Of a stretch of 21,218 nt of DNA, positions 10,725 through 21,100 are shown one piece after another. The notes under the pieces are model-generated. The model was given only the letters and a program-made list of their open reading frames with translations, searched no databases and had not been told where the DNA came from. The number at the start of each line of letters is the position of its first letter. Position 1 is the stretch's first letter. The DNA comes from Hypsibius dujardini (Eukaryota > Tardigrada > Eutardigrada > Parachela > Hypsibiidae). Location of the stretch: assembly GCA_001579985.1 (NCBI GenBank), contig LRSR01001446.1:1-21218 (forward strand), written 5' to 3'. Position numbers and translations under genes: made by a program.

Positions 10725-11598
10725 CAGGGGCTCGTTTAGGGTCATGACAAGTCAGCACCAGGACCCCTCATGCTAAGGCCAGGGGGTGGGCAAAGGGGCA
10801 CAATGAATTTGTTTTCTCAAAACTGAACCCGGAATTCGGCTTTTTGTTCTTAGTCATTTTGAAATTTGTGTGGGTGTGGGGATCTGATTTCAAAGGACAC
10901 CTGGGATTTAAAAATATTTTCAAAAACTTTAGTTTAGTTTCTCCATCAATTTTTAAAGTTTTTAAAAAACCTTAGTTTAGTTTAAAAACTGTAAAACACT
11001 CTATTTTAGCTTTGAAACTTTAGAAAAAATGAGTTTAATTAAAATTTTGAAATTTATAAAGCTTTAGTTTAGTTTTAAAACTTTTAAAATCTGTAGTTAA
11101 GTTTTTCCATCAAATCTGCACTATTTGGGAATGTTTTTAAAACTGAAAAAACTGGAGAAAAATTGGAGTTTTTAAAAATATTTTGAAATCCAAGGGGGAG
11201 GTCTTGGAAATGAGATCCCCACACCCCTACAAGTTTCAAAATGATCATCAGGAAAAAAGGCCTAACTTTGGGTTGAAGTTTGAGCAAAACATGCTTATTG
11301 TCCCTTTGCCCACCCCCTAGCACTACCATGAGAGTGGGGGAAGGTCCTTTGCCCACCCCCTAGCCCTACCATGAGAGTGGGGGAGGGTCCTTTGCCCACC
11401 CCCTAGCCCTACCATGAGAGTGGGGGAGGGTCCTTTGCCCACCCCCTAGCCCTACCATGAGAGTGGGCGAGGGTCCTTTGCCCACCCCCTAGCACTACCA
11501 TGAGAGTGGGGGAGGGTCCTTTGCCCACCCTCTAGCCCTACCACGAGAGTGGGGGAGGGTCCTGGTCCCGACTTGTAAGGGGCCTGAACGAGCCCCTG
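10725..11598. mobile_element. hAT-like non-autonomous foldback element
   Basis: An 874-bp inverted-repeat structure. The ends read CAGGGGCTCGTT (10725) and AACGAGCCCCTG (11598) and stay similar for about 45 bp inward. The arms continue as a longer imperfect inverted repeat (about 10780-10930 against 11165-11330, both with GTGTGGGGATCT-type cores) around an AT-rich centre made of TTTAGTTTAGTTT words. The flanking 8-mers are ATTATCTG (10717-10724) and GTTGTCTG (11599-11606), which agree at 6 of 8 positions. CAGGGG termini plus an 8-bp duplication are typical of the hAT superfamily. No transposase ORF. Classification is inferred; the inverted structure is directly visible. Confidence 0.75.
11304..11561. 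repeat. six-copy 43-bp tandem repeat inside the hAT-like element
   Basis: The unit starts CTTTGCCCACCCCCTAG at 11304, 11347, 11390, 11433, 11476 and 11519, a constant 43-bp period, with only a few substitutions between copies. The left arm carries a single counterpart (10780-10796, reverse complement). The array therefore expanded on one side only. The copies abut with no spacers. Confidence 0.92.
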
Positions 11599-11824
11599 GT
11601 TGTCTGCGGGTCTTTGTTGAATTAGCGGATAAAGTGGAGCAACTTGCGGGGTGATCTCATTATAATTACATTACCGCATCTCTCTCGGTTTGCGATACCC
11701 TTCTTCTTGTGTTCTCTCACAATTTTCAGGTTGCCGTTGCTCTTTGACTGTCTGTCCTCACATTGTTATCCGACACAGTGTAGGACATTGTCTGTGTCTG
11801 TCTGTGTAATGTACGTATAGTATG

Positions 11825-11825
<1 letters not shown>

Positions 11826-11854
<29 letters not shown>
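11826..11854. repeat. (GA)n simple repeat
   Basis: A run of GA dinucleotides with two interruptions. Confidence 0.85.
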
Positions 11855-11855
<1 letters not shown>

Positions 11856-12448
11856 TAGGAAAAAAGGGGGTGATCACAAGCGAGAAAGAGATGTCTTCCC
11901 ACGCAGGTGGACGATCCGTTGTAAAACTCGCGAACACCCGCCATCCGCGAGAGCGTTGTCCGTTGTATCGAAAAAATCCGGCGCGCCTTTCCACAGGCAA
12001 GACATTCTTCTTCACGCTCTACAGGCATAATACAGACATACCTACACACACACATCACTTTCACTTTGATTTCTCGAACCTCTTACAAGTTTTATGCTAA
12101 ATACATCTGCACGTGATAAAGCCCGCCGGACGAAGTGCATGAGATTCATAAATGGAATAAGCTTCCATCTCTCCGAATTACATGATTATTACATGATTTT
12201 TATTTGCAAATAGAGTAAAGACTACTCAAATTGAAACCGTATTTTAAATTACAAAGCATCGTTTTCCATCACGCACCGTCTATGAGCTTTTATGAAAGAA
12301 GAATATTATCTTTTTGTGGGCACAAGAATTATAGATGTCCTTTCTGAAAAAGCATGCTGAGTAGGGATCAAAGATTATTTTAAACTTTCGTAGGACAGAG
12401 AACGGTCCACTCGGGTGAGATAATGTACCTGTAAACATTCGTGAATGA

Positions 12449-12590
12449 TTTGGTTGCCTGAAAGAGGCAGACACTGGTGTTAATTGTTTGTCCTGTCTGT
12501 CTGTCTGACTGTCTGCCTGTCTGTCTGCCTGCTTGTCTATCAGTCAGTCTGTCTGTCGTTCTGTCTGTCTGTCTATGTGTCTGTCCTTCT
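12449..12590. repeat. duplicated PDPR splice-acceptor segment plus CTGT array
   Basis: Positions 12449-12484 match 13487-13522 with two substitutions in 36 bp; the latter spans the PDPR exon 15 acceptor. Both are followed by a CTGT array (here 12493-12588). On the minus strand the copy keeps the CTTTCAG acceptor and the first codons GCA ACC AA, then diverges and could be read as ATKSFTNVY before a possible donor (GTACAT at about 12428). It may be a relic exon duplication or part of a dispersed repeat. Confidence 0.7.
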
Positions 12591-13272
12591 CCCCAAAAAT
12601 ATTCGTTAATAAAATTATATGGGGATATAGGGAAAATACATTTCAACTGAGTTAATTATTCCCCAGAAGACGCTAAGACTGCTTGGCGGATAGTGTTGCT
12701 TAAACAACGTCCTCAAATTTAAATGCAATATTACAGGGTCAAATTTGGATAATATAATTGTGTGGAAAAATTAACCGCAATTTCATTTTAAAATATTACA
12801 ATATATTACGATATATTTTTACAATTTCTGAAATTTTTGAAATTTTTACAAATTTTACAATATTACCACGATAATCGAATGATTCCCTCGGGAGTTGAAG
12901 CCAGAACGCTGCTAAAGCGTAGACAGTTCTTCAGTCCAATCAATGCGCTTTCTTCTATGCAATTCAGCGGAGGAATAGTAAAACTCACCAGGCGAAAACA
13001 TTTGCACATATTAAAAAGTTCAAACACACATACGGCTCACAAACAGAAAAGTCATTAATCTTCATGTAATTTGTCGGTTTTTTAAAATGCACAAAACACA
13101 CGTTCGCGCATATACATATTTTAAAAACACATTTGCAGACAAGGTATTTTAGCATACTGTAGGAGGTAAAAAGACGGTGGGCACACTATAATACGAGCAC
13201 TCTTTCCGGTTGACTGACTTTTGGTTGGCGTCTGAGGTGTGGGCTGTTTGGCGTCTGTGTGTACGTTCCCGG

Positions 13273-13560
13273 TTAGATTTCCATGGCCATTTTCTTGACG
13301 AACTTCTTCACGCCGGTCTCGTCGTCCTGCGTGGTGACGTACTTGACCACTTCGGGATGCTCGAAGGCCACCACGGCCGGGAGGCGCGGCGATCGGACAT
13401 TTACTTTAGCGGGGAATCGGCGACCGGCCACTTCTACTTCAAATTTTGAGTTTTGAATCCAGTCGGAGGTCAAGGGCAGAATTGTCTTGGTTGCCTGAAA
13501 GAGACAGACACTGGTGTTCATTTTCTGTCTGTCTGTCTGTCTATCCGCCTGACTGTCTGA

Positions 13561-13595
<35 letters not shown>

Positions 13596-16500
13596 CCTGT
13601 CTGTCTGCCTGTCTGCCTGTCTTTCTGTCTATCCGCCTGACTGTCTGTTTGTCTGTCTGCCTGTCAGTCTGTCTGCCTGTCTGTCTGTTTGTCTGTCCGT
13701 CGGTTGTCTGCACCGCGTACCGGATCGATATTCTTGACGAAGCCCAGGCAGACCTGCTGGCCCAGCGTGTAGCCGTAGCCAGTGGTCGTCGTCCTGCCGG
13801 CAAAGTTTCCGTTACAGAAGATGGGTTCACCGCCCCACGGCCAGGGATCCGTGTCCATGTCGTGGTCCTCCAGTAGGAGTTGGACGTAGGAACGAGTCAC
13901 ACCGGCGGTCTGCTGTTTCAGCAAGGCATCCCTTCCGATAAAATTTCCCTTCTGCAAATTAAAAAATAACAAATAACAATTTCCAAAAAATGCTCCAAAA
14001 CATGATGTTATTATTCCCAACAAATTGTCCTTTCTTTATATAGACTTCACAATTACCAACGGTAATTATTAAAATTATTATTCCTGTTGAGAAAAAATAA
14101 TTTAAAAAAACATTATCATAATTATATAAATCCAATATGATTGTTAATATTTAAAAAACAACATTATTCTCATTAAAAAAAATTATCTAAATCATCAAAA
14201 TTATTAATACTAAACAAATTAACAAAATTGCCAAATCGCCCGACAAAGTAATTTCATCGAATTAGAAAAAACAAACTCCCTCACACCTCAAATTTGACTC
14301 GAAAAGCTCGACCGCATTCAAAGGGAGTGGTGGTGGAGTCGATGTCCTGCCCCCAGAAAGCGTAGAATCGTTCGATCCGGAGAGTGCGCATGGCAAAATG
14401 ACCGGCCAAGGTAAGACTGTAGTCCTTTCCGGCTTTGGTCAGGCATTCGTAGACGTAGAGAGCGTACTCATTAGGGATGTAGAGTGCCCATCCGGTCTCA
14501 CCGGTGTGGGTGATGTTCATGGCCAAGATGTTGCTGGCGTATCCGATGTTTATCGTCTGAAAGAAAACAAACATAAAGACTGAACAACAACAAAGCAGAC
14601 AAGCAGCAACAAAGTCAGAGAACGAAACAGACGCATAATAAACCGACATATTTATGGATAGTCAGTCAGTCACACAGACAGACAAACAAGCAGACAGACA
14701 GACAGACAGACAGACAGATAGACAAATAAATGGATAGACAGGCAGGCAAACAGATAGATGGATAGACAGATGGATAGACAGACAGACAGATAAACTGACA
14801 GGCAGACAGATCGATGGATGGACGGAAAGGCGGAGATGTACCTGGCAGGTGAAGAAGGGAAAGGCAGCTTGCGACATGTCGCCGAAGTTATTCATCAAAT
14901 CTCGAGCCAGTGGGCCGATGATGTTGATGACTGTATAGGAACTGGTCACGTCGGCGATCCCGATTCCGCCTTCCTTCGGTAAATGCCTATTCAGCCATTT
15001 CCTGCATCTAGTCTGCTGAGTCGTCGGCGCCACCACAAGAAACCTGTGGAACAAACCGAAAATCAACTATCAGACCGGTTATGAGCCTTTCCAGGCAATT
15101 AACGAAACGCACAGATTCTCCTGTAGACGGGCCACGGTGCAATCATTTTCATAGCCGCCTCTCTCATTGTGCATGCCGGTGTGGACCACCCCACCGACAG
15201 GAACATTCACGTCGTTTGAGCAGAGGTATTGCAGGTATTCGACAGCTTTTTTGCCCTGCAAGCAACACGTCACTCGTGTAATTTCCAGCAGACAATGACG
15301 CGGAATAGACAGGCAAACAGGCAGGCTGAAAGACAAACAGGCCGACAGAAAGGCATACATAGAGATAAATAGACAGACAAACAATCAGACAGAGACAAAA
15401 ATAAAGGCGGGCGTAGAGACAAAGGACAGGCAGGCACGCAGACGAACAGACAGACAGACAGAAAGATAGAGAGATAGACGGACAAACAGACAGACAAACA
15501 GTGAAACAGACAAACAGTGAAACAAACCGAAAGACAGACAGACGGACGGACGGACAGATATACATACAGACAAACAGTCAGAGAGACCGAAAGACAGACA
15601 GACAGACGGACGAACAGGCAGACAAACCGACAGATAGACAATCAGTCACCAATTGGTGTTGCTGACAGACCTTAATCTCGAATTTGCTGAAGGAGGACAA
15701 ATCAATCAGGCCAGTTCCGTGTCGGCAGGCATGGTACTCGGCCTCCACCGCGCTGTGCCAAGCTGGCTTGCCAAAGGTAGCCGGAAAGAAATCCAAGTCC
15801 GGTAGGGCATTCATCTGATCGGTGACGAAAAACAGCGGCCGTTCATACCCCATAAACTGTCCGAAGACGGCGCCTTGTGCCTTGAAGGAGGAATACAGAG
15901 GCGATGTGCGGACCTTCCTAGCGGTCCTAGCGGTGTCCTCGCGGTAAGGGTAGTTGATGGCGAAGACCCAGCCTGCAAAGAAGGAACACATAAAGGATAC
16001 TGTAGGAACACCGATCAAGCACGGAGCGACAGAGAACGGACAAGGAAAGAGTGGGTGACCTGTAGTCTTATGACAGCAGTGAATACAAAAGCACCTTTCC
16101 TTAGCTCACTTCGTCCGCCAAAGCTTTTCTCTTCGGAAGAGCTAATTCGCTCCACTTTCCCACTTCTGTATCCCTTATACTAGTGAACTTCACAAAGTGC
16201 TGTACAGTGTTATTTAAATCAAACTTTCGAATTTAAAATTGGCAAAATGTGATTTAAAATCAGCATTAAAATCATTGTCTCAAAAATGAATTTGAATAAA
16301 ATTAAAAATTATTGATCACTCAAAAACGGTTTTAAATTAAATTAAAAATTAATTTGATTTAAACTAAAATGCCTGTTTTTAAGTATTTTAAATCATATTT
16401 CAAATTAATCTAAACAACACTACTGCTGTACATATTACTACTACTCCACATAATCCAGTTCGCGTTGACGTTTTGGGTGTTCATTTCAGCCTGTCTATCT

Positions 16501-18049
16501 GTCTGTCTGTCTGCCTGCCTGTCTATATGTCTGTATGTCTGTATGTCTGTCTGTTTGTCTGATTGTCTGTCTGCCTGTCTGCGTGTCTATCAGTCTGTCT
16601 GTCTACTTGTTTGTCTGTCTGTTTGTCTGCCTGTCTGCCTGTATCTGTCTACGTCTCGGTGTTTCTCAGTGCCTGTCTGGCTGCTAAATTGCTGTGACTG
16701 ACGATTCATTCCCGGCCTGCCTGCTCTAATCTTTATTTTCTGTTTCCGTAAACCCGGCAACATGCACAAGACAGAACGCGACAACCGTGCGAAACAGTTG
16801 AATCCGAACAAGGAGCGGTACCAGCCGACTCCCGCCAACATTAACAACCGTGCCGTTCAGATGAGCCCCAACAACGCCAAGTACGCCGAAGGACATGGCC
16901 CTGTTGCCGAATAAGGGGAAGGAGCAGCCAGGGATGCTGGCAAAAAGTGATGGACGAATCTGGCGGGGAACCAGGCCAGACTGGAAGGCACGCGGCACGA
17001 AGATCTCACCGCCGATGTCGCGTCTCTTGATTCATATTCACATTTCTTTTCTCTCTTTGATTTGCTCGCGTAAATCGTGTATAGCGGTTCCCTGGCCTGA
17101 GCTTTGTTTGTGCCGCGAATGTGTGGGAAGAAAAATATGGAAGTCAGTACTCACTAGAGGTTTCCTTTATCCGGGCTTTGACGAAGTCGCGGTTGTTGTG
17201 CATGTCCAGGAAGCGTCGAGGGTCCAGCTCCCAGGTCTCGAATTCGGTGGAACCCTTGGTCACCTTATCCGCCAGCAGACGTCCCAGGCCGAGAGCGGCG
17301 GCAGTGCCCTTGGCGTTCATACCGGCAGCGATGTAGTAATTTTTTACCTGGAAAGAATCAAGCATTTAATCAGACAGACAGGAACACAGATCGAGATTAA
17401 CAGACGAAACAGTTAGCGAGAAATACAGATAAAATTCACAGCGAGAAGGACACACAAACAGATAGACTAATCAACAGCAGTATAGATAGATCAAGAGAAA
17501 GACAAAACCGGCAGCTCCACGCAGCTCCACAGACAGATTGAGTGACAGACAGACATATAAAACTGGAAGACAGTCAAGGGAACAAGCGACCAGAGTGCCC
17601 AGTAGAGATATGGATAGGTGACCGGCGGGGAAGTGCAGACATTCCAATGCGACATCTTCAGAACCATCCAGACCGATAAGGAAAGACAGATCCAATCAGG
17701 CAGACAAAGGTGTCGCTGCACAGCAATCAAACACCAACACTTATAATTGTGCAGTAGGCACCTCGGCAGATTCACCCATGACAGATCGGCCATCGGGCGT
17801 AAATGCTTCCGGTCCGTTGACCAACTTCAGCGGCTCGGCCAGATGTACACTAGGAACGCGTTGGATAAGACGCTCCAAAATTGGCTCTATAAACGCAGTC
17901 AATCAATAAAATCAATCGTTCGCAGTTAGTACAATTTCGTCCATTTGTCTGTCTCTCTGCCTGCCTGCCTGCCTGTCTGTATCTAACCGCCAGCATGCCT
18001 GTCTGTACGCCTAACCAAATACAAGCCTACCTGCCTGTCTATCTGCCTA

Positions 18050-18139
<90 letters not shown>

Positions 18140-21100
18140 AATTAGGCTGTGCCTGCTCATTTAGCTGTTTGTCTTTCAACTCACGAAACGAATCCCAGTC
18201 TTCCGGCAGCATTTTCTTCGAGAAATCCGGTGGTATCCTTCCAGGAAACGCCACCTTAGGTGGAACCGCGAAACCTCCGCATAAAATCCCGCGATTATGC
18301 GCTCGCATGTACATCCGCTCATCCATATCGAAAATAATCGGGTAATCCTTGTCCTCGTTGGGGAAAACGGGGTAGGTCACAAGGTATTGGTGCTCGCACG
18401 GGTGGACTGGGACGCGGATCTTCCGGAATCCGCTTTTCGCTACGTCTCTGCTCCACTGCGGGAGAGAAAGGGGAGGATTTCAATTAAGGAACATAAAGTT
18501 TGACTGAAAGTGGCTCAAACAAGGGGTGAATGACTAACAAACCAGGCCAGCGCAGTTGACAAAGTATTCACAGGCGATTGAGCCGAGGTTGGTGTCGACG
18601 CTCTTGACAGCGCCCTTCTCAACATTCACGCCGGTGACTAGACAGCCCTGTATGAGTTTCGCACCTTCAGAACAAAAACAAAGCCAAAGGATCAGTCAGG
18701 CAGGCAGACAGGCAGGTAATCTGAGAGAAAGACAGATATGCTGGCAGAGAGACAGGCAAAGAGACCAAGAATCAGACATAAAGACGAGGGGGGAGGCAGA
18801 TGAGCAACGGGACAGGCAGGCAGCCAGCCGGAAAAACATGTAGACAGACAGACAAACACACACAGTTAAATATACAGAGAGACAGACAAACAGACAAAAA
18901 GACAGACAGGCAGCAAGACAGACAACCAAACAGACAAACAAACAGACAGGCAGACACACAGGCAGACACACAGACACACAGACAAACACGCAGATATACA
19001 AATATATAGACAGATTGACTGACTGATTGGCAGACAGACAGGCAGAAACATAAGCAGACATGAGTAAAATGATGAAAAATACGCAGCAAGGCTCCTTAAT
19101 TCAAGGCTAAGACGTACCATTGAGCATTGCTAAGTCCAACACGGCTGCGTAGGTGAGCTCAGGGTTGATGAAGCCGTCTTTGGCACACCAAAGAGCTCCG
19201 TACAAGTCGGCGGTGTGCAAGTAGGGGAACTTTTTGCCCACTTCTTCCGGGGTCATCATCTCGCTTTCGAATCCAGCCGCTCTAGAAGAAATGATCAATG
19301 AAAGACTCGTTTCACCACTCAACAGATCGGTACATAGTTTTATCACACAACTGCTGAGGCTCACTTTGCGGCAGAATGTTGACGCTGAAGATCGATGAAG
19401 CGGTCCGAAACTCTGGCAAGACTCAAAGATCCCGACCGATGCAAACCTGCACGGGAACACAATTTCAGGCATTAAAAAGAACACCAAAATGTTTGCCTGT
19501 TTTGGTTATCGAAATAAGTGTCCTAAGATTAATATTTTAGTTAAAACACTAAACATCAAAACAGGGAAGATGCCTGAGCAAACTAAATGCTTGTTCCTGT
19601 TATTTCTTATTACATAATATATATTCAAATTAAACCTACACTTCCGTCAACTTAAACTAAAAACAAATTACTTCTAAATTAAAACTGCACTTCGATTAAC
19701 TTCAAAATCACTGAAATAACAAAATACAATTTTGAATACAATACAAAATATTATATATCACTGAAGTAACGCAAGTACAATTTTAAATAAAATAAGGTTA
19801 AAAATTTAAAAAATGAAAAATATATTAAAATAAAATATTGTTTAAAATATCCAATATTGGATAATTTATTTAAAATATAAAAATAATATTAAGAATATAG
19901 TAGAATAAAATATTTAATAAATCGTTAATTGCAAGAGGAGTTAAATTCGGATATATCTCACCGATATCGTATCCCTTTTTGATAATAGCATCGAATCCCT
20001 GATTTGTATACTCCAACACCTGTGTGGCGAGGAAGGACGGTGCTAACCGTCGCATTAGGCCAGCTGATAAGACGGTCGATCCTCCAAGAGCTCTGAGGAA
20101 AGTAAAACACCGAAAATCATAAATAATTTCCGCTCTTTGCACGATTCCCCGGCAGAAAAATCCTACATATTCTGCTCCAATATCACAACATCATTCCAGC
20201 CGGCTTCGGTCAGCTGATAGGCCACAGAGACCCCCACAGCGCCTGCAAAAACACATTATCCGTCAATTTAAACATTTATCAATCAATCAATCAATCAAGC
20301 AAGCAAAGGCGAAAAATACGGGCAAGCATAAACAATTATCAATCAATCAAGCGAACCATACACGACATAAAAGTCAAGACGTTGAGCACTTCAATACATC
20401 AATCAACCATGTTGGGATAGTCAAAACACTGCGTCTGCGCGATTCGCAATCAACTGAAGTACTAGTACAAAAATAAAATTAAAAATATTTTAAAATGCCA
20501 GGATGACGCAGTCTTAAGTCTTGACACAAAAAGATGGATTTCGTTAATCCGGGTAAAGTGGGTAATTATTACTTAATATATAAAAACGAAGGCGGGACAT
20601 AAAGAATGCTATGTTGTTTGATTGGTTGATTGTCATGTGACTCTTGACGAGCAAGAAAAGCCCAATGGCAATCGATCAATCAAGCGACCGCATTATAAGC
20701 AAATTTATTTTACTGAACCAATCCGTTCAGCTTTATAATTAAAGCACCATTAACGAGATCCGCACGGAGCATATTACCAATGTGTTTAATTTACCCAATA
20801 ACGGCAGGATTGTACACGATTTTATTAGTTAAAGAGGCAATAGAAATGAAAATCAGAAGCACTTGTAAACCACCGAAATCAATCAATCAAACTAAGAGGA
20901 TACAGTTGCAGTGAAATCACGAACTCCTGCGTCTAATCAATCAATCAAACTAAGAGGATACACTTGCAGTGAAATCACGAACTCCTGTGTCTAATCAATC
21001 AATCAAGCGACACTGACCTCCCCCACATACAACCACTCGCGCCTGACTGGGCACACCGCTGCTCGAGAGCGTGGACAAGGCGGCATGATGGCAGAATACA

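Larger units (their letters stand above)
11607..13272. other. downstream flank of PDPR
   Basis: No gene recognised. It contains a GA run (11826-11854), a copy of a PDPR intron 14/exon 15 junction segment (12449-12484) with its CTGT array (12493-12588), and AT-rich DNA at 12720-12870. The 3' untranslated part of PDPR must lie here; I saw no convincing polyadenylation signal close to the stop. Confidence 0.5.
15973..17154. other. PDPR intron 9, host of a nested ORF and an array
   Basis: At 1182 nt this is the longest intron in the window. From left to right it holds an AT-rich tract (16200-16430), a CTGT array (16489-16680), a plus-strand 50-aa ORF (16762-16914) and about 240 bp up to exon 9. 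Confidence 0.8.

Noticed and set aside
11304-11561. Regular 43-bp repeats as a possible CRISPR array
   Set aside because: The units abut with no variable spacers, lie inside an inverted-repeat element, and the genome is eukaryotic.
16590-16998. Minus-strand ORFs overlapping the nested 50-aa gene
   Set aside because: They run through the CTGT array and antisense to the repeat protein. They show no conserved motif and are not needed for PDPR, whose exons 9 and 10 join in frame without them.
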